From: Gnetum montanum
Taxonomy: Eukaryota > Streptophyta > Gnetopsida > Gnetales > Gnetaceae
Direction of reading: 5' to 3'
DNA: 64,000 bases
Assembly: GCA_015680685.1 (NCBI GenBank)
Contig: MNCI01004181.1
Location: forward strand, 403,298-467,297
This document shows positions 12,286 to 26,400 of this stretch, in pieces. The notes beneath the pieces are model-generated. The model saw only the letters and a list, made by a program, of their open reading frames with translations. It searched no databases and was not told the DNA's origin. A program made the position numbers and the translations under genes. How positions within the stretch are numbered: the first letter of the stretch is position 1; each line of letters starts with the position of its first letter.

Positions 12286-13130
12286 AGATAACTAGCACCA
12301 TCCCTGACAACGACACCATACAAATACAAGCATGTATGCACGATTTGGTCGAACTCTGCGAATGGACTAGTTGTGGCATTGAGATAGTTATACATTGATC
12401 ATAGTTTGCTATCTTCCCACTTGGACTAGTAGTAGCTTTGTCACATATGGTTTAGTCCAGAGTGAGGCATAAGATTTTTATTATTTTTTGTTTTATTAAT
12501 TTGAATGCCTAAGACAAAAATAAAATTAAGAGTAATTAAGTGCCAAATAAACTATTGCCTAATCTAGCCTAACACAAGTAATCGTCCCCACTTTTTGGAC
12601 ACATCCTGAACTTCGAGTAACACTGCTGGGTTTTCAAATGCCACTCATTTCTAAGCTACCAAGTGTCACACGTATGTTCGAAGGGGTCGTGCTTGTGTAT
12701 TCTAATTAGTTAATCAAAACTAATTGCTGAATGAATCACATTAAATGTGAACTACATGAAATCATGATATATATATAAATGCATAAGAAAGAAAATCTCA
12801 AGTGTTGCAAGCTGAATCAAAGAGCTCGTCTTTATTGCCAACACAATGGTGTGTTCAGGTACATTAGTGCTTGAATAAAGATTCGATCACACTTAGACCT
12901 CTTGCTGCAGGCACTTGGAAAATATTCTAACTCTCAATTGAACAAATTGCAAAAGTTTCCCTACTTGGTTTCCAAAACTTCTCTTGAATCATGTGCCCAA
13001 GGGTTGTATTTATAGGCTCAGGAGTACTTCACGATATCACATCTTGGGCCACGATATCGCGTACCCGATATCGTATACCCGATATCACGATTGCCCCAAT
13101 ATCAAAGCTTATGAAAAACACGATTCATCA
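12286..13130 (-). repeat. LTR of the 7152-13130 element (5' LTR in minus orientation)
   Basis: Direct repeat of 7152-8022. Its inner end (12286-12314) has diverged strongly, so the start is placed by counting back from the shared 'accatacaaatac'. It has a minus-strand TATAAATA (13007-13014) with the GATATCG array upstream (13032-13105). The outer terminus TCATCA is intact. Confidence 0.8.
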
Positions 13131-14183
13131 CCTACTTATTTAATCCATGCCCAACTTTGAAACATTGTAACCATAAACCAAGCAAAAGCAAATAGAATCT
13201 CCTATTAAATGATTAACATGGGTGCATTCTTTAATTTAATGAACAATTGTGTATATATACATAGAACAAATTAAGACTTAAGGTAAGGACACTATTGGTA
13301 TTGTAAACAGGCACTCCATCAATTTAGATCATATGTTAAGGCTAAGAAAACTCATAAGAAAAAAGAAAACAGTTAACTTATGATCAACTCAAGAAAGTTG
13401 CCAAGCTTTGAAAGTCCATGAAAAGCTCATAACCTTCCCCATAAGTTAATGTGGCAAAAGTATCATGACTTTTTGTACTTCATATCACTTAAATACTTTA
13501 GACACTTTAATGAAAGATATCATTGATAATTGAAAATCTTATTGTATTATAACATTTTTTAAGTACTAAATTTATTTTGTCCTACACGAGTCTTATCTTT
13601 TGACATGAAAGTGTCTTTTAATCTTTCCTTCATTGATAAAATTAAATTTTCTTTTCCAAATTTAATTTTTATTTGTATGTTCTAAGTTATAAAAAATAAA
13701 CATATTCTTCCCATTATAACAAAATTTATCAACTTGCTACCGATTTGTATTCAGTATGAAAGCCGTATTACCAGTGTGATAGGCAATTGTCTACTAACTC
13801 TTTATTACCCTAAAAGTAGGGAGAGTTTTTTAAATTTTTTTAAAAATAATAAATCAAGTATAAGTTGGAAACCAAACTCTGCTTAGCATTTAGCGATGTA
13901 TTAAATGCAAGACATTAACTTTCCCAAAGTTAGCCATAAAGGATCAGAAGCATATCTCTGTAATTGATACAGTTTCCATCGTGAAAACTTGTTTTCAAAC
14001 AGTTGAGATTGGGTTGTGGCGGAGCATAGCTACCTTGCAACTTGGTTAGGGTAAAGCGGATGTATTTATCCTACCAAGGCAGAAATAAATTACAAAGGCA
14101 TTGTGCTGTGTGAAAGATTAGGATGCCATCATCAATCAATTTCTTAGCTGTGAAAAAAATTAGTTTAGTTATACACTGGAGCT
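13131..14183. other. Intergenic region and SKI2 3' flank
   Basis: AT-rich sequence between the LTR element and the SKI2 stop codon. It should hold the SKI2 3' UTR (minus strand, below 14184). I see no clear AATAAA in the first 150 bases after the stop and no other feature. Confidence 0.45.
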
Positions 14184-14402
14184 TTACGATGGAACACCAG
14201 TAACATATAAACTGGCTGCAAAAACAATATCACGCTTGATAGCGTTAGAAGCAACATCCATTTTTTCATAGAGGGCTGAATTACCCATAATTCGAGCAGC
14301 ATTCTTGAATTCCCTACACGTCTCATCAAGCCGAACTATCGTTCTTACTATTGTGCCTTCAGGAACGTCCGTGAGTTTGCAAATTTCAGCAAAAGGTGTG
14401 CC
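14184..14402 (-). CDS. SKI2: SKI2 last exon: DSHCT end and stop
   Basis: 219 nt. [20 protein letters not shown], then [20 protein letters not shown], ending SLYVTGVPS and TAA. The start at acceptor aattcag is fixed by phase. Confidence 0.95.
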   Translation of the reverse strand, partial: GTPFAEICKLTDVPEGTIVRTIVRLDETCREFKNAARIMGNSALYEKMDVASNAIKRDIVFAASLYVTGVPS

Positions 14403-17400
14403 CTGAATTTACAGAAAAGAGTGTCATATAAATTTTTTTGTTTTTAAAATAGATTGTAGAGATGAATGAAATTGAGTTATATTTAGTTTATAGAACAAAC
14501 CTTAGCCCATTCGTACACCACTTGGACCAGGCCAAACTTGAGTGAATCGTTTGCATAATCCACAGCACTGACAGGAAGTCTAAAATGTTCTTGAAGCTGT
14601 CCCAGTTTAACAGCAGTGTTGTACAGCCTGCAATCAAAATTTTGCCCCATTAATTATGCTCAAGGAAAAATACTTGTTGGCCTTTCACCTGATTAGCACT
14701 ACCTTGCAAAGTTATAGACTTAACCGTGGCATCGATTTTTCTTTCTTGTAACAGAATCTTAAAAGTGAACCGAGTTCATTACCATGAAAAAGTTAAATGG
14801 GAGATGCAATTGGAACCCTTTAAAATCACAGTTGGTCCTCGTTATATTGACAGGAATTTAGTCATGTCTTGCAACCAACTTGAAATAAAAAGAAACGAAA
14901 AACAGTGGTAGTTTTCTTTTACCCAGGAAGTAGATATTATAAACCATGTTTGATGACAAAATGACAAGTATAGAATGCTTTCAGAGACGAGAATGGTAAT
15001 GTGAATACTAGTTTGGAGTCTTCTTCAGATTCATCATCAATGCAAAAGAATAATGATGCTGGTATCAGAAACCACTCTATTCCAATCATTTACGCTCTTA
15101 ATATCGTTGTAATCCAAACTATGTCCCATGTTATGTGGGGTGGTTTGCTTATGATTGTACCATAGTTCTAATCGTAAAGGATTCCGACGTACATTTGTTG
15201 GCTTGCTGACGAGAGAAAATAATAAAATAGCTCATACATTTTAGAGAATCTTACAACAGACGAAACCAATTTTTATTTTATTTTATTTTTTTGCAATAAT
15301 GATTTCTTCAGCAACCTACCTTTGCTTTGCCTTTTCAAGCTGTGGGGTTAGTTGAGGTGGGCTTGTATCTTTTTGCTGATATATGAGAGCAGACATAATG
15401 GCAACAGATTCTGCTGGAGCCAAATCATCTAGCTGGTTTTCAAACAACATTTCTGTTGCAATTAACTCATCACCAGAATTTATTTCACAGGCAACACGAC
15501 CTTTTAGCTGCACAACAAGATCAAGGTCAACACAACCCACATCTTGTAATACTTCAATCTGCGCAGAAAATAAAACCCAGTGTTAGCAGTAAGGACATTG
15601 ATGTCAGCGTAATATAAAAATCACAAAGTTCATTACAAACAATATGGATACCCGCTGTTGAAAATCAGGCATTTGCTGAAGTGCAGCATCTGACATTTCA
15701 TATCGAAGTTTCGTAATGGTTTCCTGAAGCTTCCTTCTATCTTGAACTATCTTATAATGTTCATAAAGCTTTGGACACTGATGGCAGTAATTTTGAGCCA
15801 TCTTTTTCAAGATGCTCTGCACCTTCTGGTACCCCTGAACAACGTCCGGATTACTCAATTTCAAATCTGAAATTGGTAAAAGATAATTGCATGATTATTT
15901 TCAGAAGACGGTCTCTGCAGGTAAGGTGAAAAAACATTTGATCTAATCTACAAGGAAATAGCTGCAGTCAACGCCATCGTTGACTTAAAACATGGGTACT
16001 GGTGGAGCCAAAAAAGAGCTGCTTCATAAAATAAAATATGTTCATAGTTTTTACAGGTTACATGTTAATTGCGAACTTATTGAAATGTGATGCTACAACA
16101 ATGTAGGAATCATTTTGATCTTGAGCAGTATTGGCAATTGGCAATTATGTTTTATATGATTATTAATTGAAGACGTAAAGTCAAGATTGATTGCGCCTGC
16201 AAGAAAGCAAGTCCACATCATCTTGATTTTGGAGAAACCATTCAATGCATCGCTTCAGGGTAGATGGTGAAAGAGATGAGAAAAGAGAGAAATGAAAGAA
16301 GTGTTTATGACTTCAAATGGACCATTTCCCATTGTTGTGGTGAATTCATAACTTGCTAATGCAGTGAGCTAATCAAGAAAATTGAATCCGGGGCTTCAAT
16401 TTCACAAGGAACAGCATTTCGTTGAGAGAACACAAAGGTTTGACGGTTTGTGTTGTGTAATTCACCAATGCTACAGCAATGTTTAAAGATTGCGGAAACC
16501 ATGGGCAACAACGTCATAATTTCGATCAAGGTTATTGCAACAAACAGATGATCAAATTAGGTTTATCACATCTTCTAGGAAAGTTTACAATGAAGACGCA
16601 TAAAATAAACTATCTAGTCGAAGATACCCTTCAATTATCCAAGTGAAATTTGTTCTTTTGAAATGATTCTAGCAACAATTAAAACTTTGGTAAAGCCTAA
16701 AACTTTGGGCTCAAAGTCAACCTGCCCCGCTTTTCCTGGCTGCCCTGCAACAGCGGAAGAGGGGGCACCATTTCAGGCTTATTTTAGCCCTTTGGCAGGG
16801 TGCAGCGGAGGTGCGGCTGATGGTGGATCTTCCTGGCTCTTTCTGGTCTAGGGTTGTTTCAATGCTTGCAGTGGTCTACATGCGAAAGTAGGCCAACCGA
16901 TGGGGGTCGGCCACCCTAGGTCCAATGGCTATGGTGGATGTGTTTCCACTTGTGGAGTCTGGTTGGGATGTGCTACTTGCTGCGGAGCTAAACTGCGTTG
17001 CAGAGGAGGTGGCAGCAACGACTTGGGCTAAGGAGCAATGGGCTTGGGAGGCTTGGTGGGAGGAAATCCTCCAACGGGCACAGGCCAACTTGGAGGCCCG
17101 CTTTCGCAAGCAGGAGTAGGAGTTGCTTAGGCAGCAGGCCCTGCTCGAGGAGGGATCCTGTGCCCAGCTGGTGGATGAGCTCCACATCGAGGTTTGGGAG
17201 GGGCTGCAACAAGAGGAAATTGCACGTAGGGAAAGGGAGCAGATGGAGTGTGCACAGTGGGCTTAGGAACAAGAAGAGGTGAGACAACAAGCCCTACTCG
17301 AGGAGGGATCCTGTGCCCGGCTGGTGGATGAGCTCCACATCGAGGCTTGGGAGGGGCTGCAACAAGAGGAAATTGCACGTAGGGAAAGGGAGCAGATGGA

Positions 17401-20400
17401 GTGTGCACAGTGGGCTTAGGAACAAGAAGAGGTGAGACAGAGATAGTGGCAACTGGATAGGGTGCATGAACAAAGCATGCAGCAGTGACTTCATGAGGGG
17501 AGATGCCCAAATGTCATGCTAGGCATAAATTATGAGTGCTCTTGGGTGGCTCTCAGGTGGCACATTTGCCGTACCTCCACGTGTTCCCACCCGAACAGCA
17601 GGGGGTTTGGTTGGGGAGCAGGGTCGTCATGAGGCTGCCTTGTAGGAGTTCTAGCAAGCAGCTAGTTTTGTGGGTTCTAAGTTGCATTGTAATACCTTGG
17701 ATATCCTCCACGCTCTCAAGCGGCCGCAGTGCAAATGTCACGCTCTACCCAAGCACCTGTAGCGACTTTGGAGTTGCCTGGGCCTCGTTTGTGGTTTGGT
17801 TTCTACCTTGTGGGTGGGGGTGTGTGTTGGTTGGTGGTCTTCTCAACCAGGTTGGCCTATATTTTGTTGCATGGTGCATGTCTGGTGCGTTTGGGTGTGG
17901 GTGTTTGGGGGTTGGTGTCACCCTTCGGTGAACTTTGTCTGTGGCAGTCTGTTTGAGTTGGGCTCAAGGGCAGCCGGGCCAAGGTCGGGGGTGTCTGTTT
18001 TCCTCCTCCCTGCAGGTTGGTCCGTTTGGCCATTTGTTGGTGGCCTTGAATTGTACTTTTTATTTTTATTTTCTTTTCAGTAATTTAATCCCAAACATTT
18101 TCTCAGGAAAAAAAAACTTTGAGAATAAATAAATTTAACTCCTCTCAGAAAAGCAGTTGAATATATTAATACTGCAAATTGAAAATTTCTACATAAGCTA
18201 GTTAAAAAATCACTTAGTGCGTTAGCAAAAGAACAAAGCATTATTTTGATGCCAGAAACATGATAATCTGTAATGAAATACCGTTGGTAGGATCAAGAGC
18301 TGGAAGAATCTGAGGGGCGTGTTGCCTTGCTTCTTGTACCAACTGTTGTACCGTCACTGCATATGCCGACTCTCTAACATCTTCAAGAAGTCGAACAAGA
18401 TCTACTTGAATTTTTTTCTTGCAAATGCTTATAAAGTCTTTGCTTTCCACTTCTGCAACTACATAGGCAGAGCCTTCTGTCTTTCCATAATGAGGAAGAG
18501 ACAAATTCAAAACTCCAGAGCCTTTGCGTGCTGAAGTTTCATTCAAGGTATACGCCTCTTCTATGTCTTTATAACTTTTTCGATAGTATACACCTTCAAG
18601 TTTTCTCACTTCTTTATTTTGTGATATTCTGTTTCCGCTTGTCTCTGGCAACGAAAAGGATGGATCTTGAATCAAAATTAAAACAATAAAATTTTTGTTG
18701 TTCCCAGAAGACAGCTTTAAAATAACCCCAACTGAAATTAGTGGAACCTGTTCCAAAAGGTGAAATTATTCAGTGATGCATATTGAAAATCCGCTTACTT
18801 CAGACAAACAAAAGAGCTCACAGCCACCCATAATATGAATATATGTATTAAAAGAAAAGAAGCTAATTCATTTTTAATAGCAAATATCTACAAAATTACA
18901 AAATATTAAAAATCAAGGTAACAACAAAATTGCAGTACATGTACTAACAGTTTAAGCAAGTTATATAAAAACACTATGAAAGGGAAGTACTAATAGAACA
19001 CTACCAATTGATCAGATTCCTTGCATGTATCTGAACAATAAAGACATTACACTTGCTTGGGCCAAGAAGAGAGATCACAAGCGTTCCAGATATCAAGACT
19101 AGCTACCAAAAATTTACGTTGTGTTAGTGGATACATATAGCCACCCATTACAAAATGAAGACTTGATTTCTATGAAACTAAAGGGATGCAAGATAAACAC
19201 GAGTAAAACTAAATGCATGGATTGAAAATTTGGTGGAAGATTAAGCTGCAAAAATACGAAGGGAGACACTCCAGGCTCGTAAGTAGCCTATATTAAAACA
19301 TTTTGCTACTTTTTGAATCAATCATAGAAATGAAGCCGAGATTAGAGGATATGACAATGAATTGATGTGGGTTGCCCTACTGTGCTTGAGAGTTGGAAGG
19401 CACCAGGAAGAGTATCTGTCCCCCACCCTCACATTAATGAAGTGAATCCAGGTGGCTGCCAGTTAGTTCAGATGCGTAAATGCATGCCATTGGTTGACTT
19501 GATCATGTCTTGATATCCTGTCATGACTTAGGCCATATGTCTATTTCAATCTATCACATCGAATAACCATTATCCTTCAAGTACTCATGTTTCTATGTGT
19601 TCTGAACCTAGCCAGTTTGACCGGTTGTGAGATGAAGTCAAGCCAGTGCTGTGATCTGTAATAAAAGCATTGTGATTAAATTCAAGGGAAATTTTTACAA
19701 TATAGTAATTAGGCCTACAATTACCAGAATGTTATGCACATCTGTCATGTACAAATCACTCACATTTGAAAAGGCACTAGTTAAAACTTGCCAACTCCTG
19801 TTTGTTAGCTTGGCCAAAGTTAACAGCTCAGTTGCAAATAGCTAGCAAGCTCTCAATAGGGTATAGTCAGTACCAGTAGACTGTGGTCGACAATCAGAAG
19901 AAGTTTTGGGCTTCTGCCAATACGGACATGCTGAGATGATAAAACATTTGTATTTAATCAACTTTAGGCCAGGCTACTAGGTAGTTTCAACTGCTGCCTT
20001 TCAGGAATGTCAACAGGGAAAAGAAAAATGACCAAAGACCAAAAATAGTAACCAAGGAAGACACAATGAGTGATAAGAAAGTTCACCTCTTCTAATATTG
20101 TTTGAGTAAACTAGATGAATCTTTCCTGTGAAATTTAGATGAAATATCAATCATCTAGTCTTGGCTGGTTGCTACTAGTTTAGCAAGTAACTTTCTGTAA
20201 TGTCACCACTATCATTTTCATTACTTACTAGGCAAATTGCCATTGTTTAAAAACGAAATTCATCTACAAATCAACCAAAACCAATTTGACTAATAACCAG
20301 CTGATCTCGTGCATTTGTATGGTCTGGCCTTATTGTAACCCCGTAAATCATTCCTTGAGAAGAAAACTTGAGCCTTGCTGCTGTGTTATCTTATAGGTCA

Positions 20401-23400
20401 GCTGCTCTTTGACCTTTCAAGCTAGCTTTCAACTATTAATGCGTAACCAAGCCTGATAACAATTAAATGAACCGAATGGCATAAAATTAACATGGCAAAT
20501 GAAACACATAAGCTTAGCACATACTTGCCACCAAGAATCTACTATAAATCAGAGATTGTAAAGTTTGATTCCAAAGGAAGAATGAAATAATAACTCTTGT
20601 TAATTTCTTCGGTGGAGCTGACGTCTACTTTTAACCACAGAAATTGTACGGCCATTATGTGTTAGGTGAAGAAATAGAAGATGCAGAAGGGGAAATACTT
20701 CAACTTTAGTTTGAAAGCAGTGAAAGAGGGAACTTTATTTAATTGTCTATCCTGAAGCTATCAGGTTTTCGTACTACTATTCTTCTTGTAAGCTTTGTTA
20801 ACGAGATAAGTGAAAACAAGAGAAGTAGACAAAAAAGAAAAATACTTACAAGAGATGTCCGCATGATAACTACTCTTCCAGCAGTTAATGCATTCTTTAC
20901 AGTGCGAGATTGCATAAAAATTTCTTGAATCTGCTCATTTCGATTTACAATTTCTGCTAACGTATCATGGTAATCTTCGATTTTTGGATCCCCATAAATG
21001 CAACTAAAAACAACAATTATCCGGTCAGTTTAACATTGCACAAACTCATCTCAATGAATTAAAATTGATTCCAAAGAAATAAACAGATATCATTCGCAAA
21101 TTCTCACATCATATAATTGGATGGAAAACTTTACAGATTTTAACAAACAAATTAAATTATTTATGGCTAGACATCAAGAAAATAAAAAATTTCAATGCAC
21201 ACATACTGTGTTAAGGTTCTCGCATTTCACATCCAGAATATCAAAAAGAAGTTTAATATAAACTTCTAATCATAAAAACAAGAAAATGATTGAAACAGTG
21301 AGAATATTTGGTTAATACATAATAGACCATAGCGGCATCTAAGCATTGTGTTCATAATAACATTATGAAATTGATGAATGAAGATGTTAAAATAATGGAG
21401 AACAAATAAAAAATTCAGTAAAACTGCAGTTAAATACTTCAAAAAAATTTCATCTTTAGCTACTTCAGATGAAATATTACAATTACCTGACAGGGTTGAC
21501 GCTAAACTTACAAAGGCTGATATTAACTTGTAAAATAACCATGCAATTGATGAAGAAATTAAATGCACTGTTTTCATGATGAAAACAAATAAAGGACAAG
21601 GTCCTTAGGGGTTTTCAATGGATTTTTATCAACATATTGGAATGTTGTTGGCAGGGATATACATGATATGGTACATGCATTTTGGAGATATGTTCATCTA
21701 TTAAAATCTCTTAATTTCACACAGATTACTTTAATTTCAAAGAAGCAAAATATTTTATCAATCTCTAACTTCAGCTAAAAATTGTCATGTCATCCATCGT
21801 TGGTGATTTTCAAGTACAATTTGTGAAAGGCAGATAAATTTTAGATCACATTATTCTTGTCCATGAAATTTTTCATTCAACTTCAAAACAAAACAGAAGC
21901 TTCCCGGGGATTAAGCTCATGATCATGTCTCATGGAAATTTTTGGATGCCATATTACATAAATCTGGATTCTTGATCATTGGTATTCTATGCATAAAAAG
22001 TGTTATGCTACTGCTTCATTTTCAGTGCTGCTTAATGGGGAGGTGCAAGAAAAGATTTTATAGCAGCAATGTGCTAAGACAAGGAGATCCTATAATATCA
22101 TTTCTTTTATTATAATTGTTGAAGCCTTAGGATATTTGATTAAAGAGAAAGCTAAAAAGAGAGAGATTAAAGAAATCCATCAGCTTATGGTTTGTTTGCT
22201 TTCACTCTCACACAATTTGTTGATGACACTTTTAACTTCCTAAAAGCTGAAGAAAGATACATCTGGTATATTAAAAACATGTAGGATAAATTTTCCCAAG
22301 TTTTAGGATTAGAAAAAATTTTAATAAAAACATTTCATTTCCTTTTCATCTTTGAGTAGCAAGTAGAATATTTCTAATATGTGTGTGCTAGTCTTGTAAC
22401 TTTTTTTTTTTTGGAATAAATTCAAGTGTTATTAATTCCAAAGAGAGCTGTACATGAGTATAGCAAGCGTTAGAGCCGCTGACCCCATGCTCAGCAGACG
22501 GTGCCGCCACAAAACCCTATGCCATTCAATTTGTCTAACAATGCCCCCTCCCAAGGGTGTGCCCAGCCTGCACCTGCAAAAATTTACAAGCCCCCTTTTC
22601 GCTAGTCCTTGCCCACCAAGTCATCCCCAAGTCTCAACCAACACCACTCATGCCATCTTGTCCTTCCCACTCTGTTCGGCATATGGATTCTGCCCCTACA
22701 TCAATCCCATATACTCCTCTGTGGTCTGCAAATGTGGGCTACTGTCCACCTCAGTTCTAACTTCAGAGGTTCCAATGCTAAGTGCCAAGCGTTGCTGGTT
22801 TTCCTGAATGAGTTGTGCAAGGCCAGTTCTATGTTCCGAGATGATGCCTTCCATCCATCTTAGCATTTGTATCTGCATTTGTGTGGTCTCTTGTTGCACC
22901 TCTCATTGCATATTTGCCCATGGCTTTTGCCACCACTCCGTTTCTTCCTGCTTGGCTTGTTTTGCCGCTGTACTGCATTTTGCGGTGATGTCCCATCCAG
23001 CCCCTTGCTACAGTTGTCTCCCCTCTGTAGTGAGCTCTTGGTTCTGTGTTTCTCTCGTGCATGTAGCCACCGTCCTCGCTGCGTGTTCCCTCCCCTGGGA
23101 TCCCGTCCAGGTCACTTGCTGCTTACCTCGCTGTCTAGAGTAAACAATCATCGGTTGTAGGGACGGAATCGACGTTCCCGCACGCTAGAGCACCATGATA
23201 ACCCTAGGGTGTCTCCTAGGTTGTCAGCGCTGCAGAGAATCCTAGAAAACTTAAAGGACGCTAATGGGCATCCCATGCCTCATGTACTTTAGAAATGCGA
23301 AGTGGACTCCCACTAGTTTGTGGGGATATCCAGACTAGATGAAATACTGTTCAACCAAGACAACAGCTTCCCTCCACACCCCCTGTAATGCCAATCTCCG

Positions 23401-26400
23401 AATGTGCCCATTAGCCATCTTAGGGATGTCCCCTTGGAAGAATTCGGTCGTGTCCGATTGCGCATGTACAACTGGCACAATAACCATCCCCTCAACCTAG
23501 ATACCCAATGCATTCGCCAACATAGGGACCAAGATGGTGATTCATCTACCCCAGAAAATAGTTTCATTGCCCTACCAATTGTCATAAAACTATGTTGTGG
23601 GTAATCCCTGTTGCCCTTCCAGGCATTGTAACATGTCGTCCTAGCCCATCTGCTGAACTAGAGGCCATAACTCGACGTGTTCCCTGAATTTTGTAATTGA
23701 GGGCTCAAAAAGGAGTCGCTGCCCCATAGCCACAGAGGCCTTGTCCTAGAACCGCTAAATGCCCTTGGCCATTGTCCCTGGAGATGGCAGCCTCGTGCCC
23801 TTGAATATCCATGAGTTTCGGTGCTTCCACAACACCCACAAAGCTGCTAGAGTGGGAGAGTCCCCGTGGCAAGCAAACGATGGAAGATGGGCAGTGCGCC
23901 AAACAACCATAGTAAAGGGGCATCAATATATAAGGTGTTGCAATGTTTCTATGTCTGTAAGGCACATGGGACGGGTGGGCTCCACTTGTAGCCCACGTTC
24001 ACGTAATGTGGCACAAACTGGGAGCACACAATGCATAAGCAACCACCTGAACGCCTTGACTTTCTTAGGAAGGCAGCCCTTCCAAAGTTTCCCCCATGCA
24101 GGAGCAGATGGGTATCGATGTTTAATGATTTCCTGAGGGTGATGATCGAGCAAGGCCAGCGGTTCTATCCTGCGAACGTGTTGGCATAGGTTTTGCCATA
24201 GGTGAGAGTTGCCTGTGCTTGTTTCCCAACAACAATACTTTTTGTTGAGCAATTGCACCCACCATGCCTGAGTATTGCCCTAGTGCAAGAATCTACGGAG
24301 AAGACGTTACAGCCCTAGCACGATCTCATCATTAAACTTTAAGAGGCCGATCCCACTTGCCAATTGAGGCCAAGCAGTGATGTCCCCTGACACCAAGTGC
24401 ATTCTTTTGCCCCCTTTTCCCCCCAACCAAACAAAATCACAGATGATGCCATCAACTTTCTGTATCACTCCCATCGGTGGCTCGGCCATGGAGGCAACGA
24501 ACTAGGCCATGGCCATTAAGACTATAGACACTAGGATCATCTTCCCCTTGTGCAAGAGGAAGCAGTTGATCTAGTGAGAAGTCTTTGTCTGGAGCTATTC
24601 TAGCAACCCCCACCAAGCCTTCTTCCGTTGCTAGTGAAAAATGGGCATGCCTAGATACTTGTCTTCAGTGTGTCCTGGCAAGATACCTATCGTCTAAATA
24701 ATTTTTTCTTCCACCATGTTTGCAGTGTGCACCATGTAAATGGTAGATTTTGTAGTGTTGATTGTGAGGCCCACCTCCCTCCGCAATCGGGCTAGCTCCC
24801 TCAACAAGGTTGTTGCTTGGGGCACCACCGTTGGGGTAACCACCAATGTATCATTAGCAAAGTGGGCGGCCAAGCAGTGCACCCCATTGATGTCCAACCC
24901 TTGCACCCTTTCTGTCATGCAGCAGGACTTGAGAAGGTCCATGATCAATAGGGATAACAGAGGCGATAATGGATCTCCCTGCTGCAAGCCTCTCCCAGTG
25001 CCATGGAAGCCCCACAGCTGCCCATCAATGTCCAAGGAGTATCTAATGTCCCGTTGGATTTGGATGCATAAGTTGCCAAATTTGGCATCGAATCCCTTTG
25101 CCAGCATGACTATGTGGAGCGCAACCCAACTTACTGAGTCGTATGCCTTTATAATATCAAGCTTGATACACAGTTCAAGGAATTGAGCTATTTGCAGTGA
25201 GTGCAAAATCTCTTGTAGCAGTAGGACTACAGGACTTGGTCCTGTAGGAATTGGCCCTTGACAAACCCAGCTTGCTACTCATTGACCAACCTAGTCATGA
25301 GGGGGGCCATTCGATTATCCAACATCCACGAAAAGATCTGAAGGAGTGTGTTGCACACTCCAATGGGCCTAAAATGCCTCGAAGAAGTTGGGTTTGGGAC
25401 TTTCAGTAGGAGGACCACCCAGGAGCAGTTAATATCCTTTCTCACTTGCTGCTAGGTGAGCATGCTATTGAATGCGTCCAGCAGGTTCACTCCCAAGGGC
25501 CCCTCAAACTCCTAGAAGAATTTGATGGGCCACCCATCTAGAATTGGGTCTTTGTTCACAACCATGGCTATATGAAGTTCTGCCCATGAAAATGGCCTGA
25601 GCAGTTGTTGGTTCTTGGCAGGAGTTAAGATGCAAGGCACTGGAACTGAGATGGGCTTAGTGTGTTGCCATCACCATATATCCTCCCAGTAATTTTGCAA
25701 TTGAACGAGCCCTTGCCCCACATTTAGCCGCCCTCTAGGATCTAAGCATTGCAATAGGTGTTGCAGCTTGCTCTTGGTTGCCCAATGTGCTTTTGCCACG
25801 GCAAAGAAAAATTTTGTGTGCCTATCCCCCTCCCTTAACCACGATACCCATGACCTTTGTTTCTAGTAGGCTTTTTCCTCCTTGTCTAATTCTTGGAGCT
25901 CTGTAAGGAGCACCTATTCTTCCTGGCCCAGATTCGACCCCTCCTCTTGTTGTTGCTGTATTTCCCATAGTTGTTCCTATATTTGTGAGTGGTAGCCTTT
26001 GAAATTGTATTTGTCGTCAGCTGCTATGTTCTTGATGTGTTGCTTAAGCAATCTTAGCCCTCTCTTGAGGAATTCTCTAGGCTCTTGTGCGCTGGTGTAT
26101 TTTTGCCATGTATTGTGCACCAGATTTCTTAGCCATGGTTTGTTGAGCCAAGTTTGTTTGAACTAAAATGGTTGGGGAGCTTTATCCACCATAGTTTGGA
26201 TCTTGCAAATGATAGCCTTGTGATCTGAGGCCTATCTTTCCTAGCTTTCAGCCCAAATATCAAATTCCATCATGAGGTTGGAACTGATCCAAACCTTGTC
26301 AATCCTTTAATGGACTTGGTCTACCCCCCATTTGTTGTTGATCCACATGTATCTACATCCTGTGATTTCAAGATCAACCAGGTCATATTCGTGTATGAAT

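Larger units (their letters stand above)
7152..13130 (-). mobile_element. LTR retrotransposon lacking pol (LARD/TR-GAG-like)
   Basis: Two direct repeats of 871 bp (7152-8022) and about 845 bp (12286-13130) flank a 4.26-kb interior. The left repeat starts TGATGA and both end TCATCA, a short inverted terminus. The flanks CCTAT (7147-7151) and CCTAC (13131-13135) look like a 5-bp target-site duplication with one change. TATA boxes inside both repeats lie on the minus strand, and a GGGGG-rich purine stretch precedes the minus-strand 3' LTR (8023-8040), so I orient the element minus. A weak tRNA-Met-like primer site may lie just below 12286. Coding traces (about 11940-10295 minus) look gag-like. 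No reverse transcriptase, integrase or RNase H was recognised. It sits between SKI2 and PSMG3. Confidence 0.8.

Noticed and set aside
17127-17510. Pro-rich minus-strand open frame with an internal repeat
   Set aside because: Antisense shadow of the 153-bp duplicated coiled-coil coding of LINE F.
18241-18281. Extension of the SKI2 18282-18747 exon into the downstream open frame
   Set aside because: The frame stays open past the donor by chance; the donor at 18281 and the split Asp codon completed at 15866-15865 match the family, so the extension is intronic.
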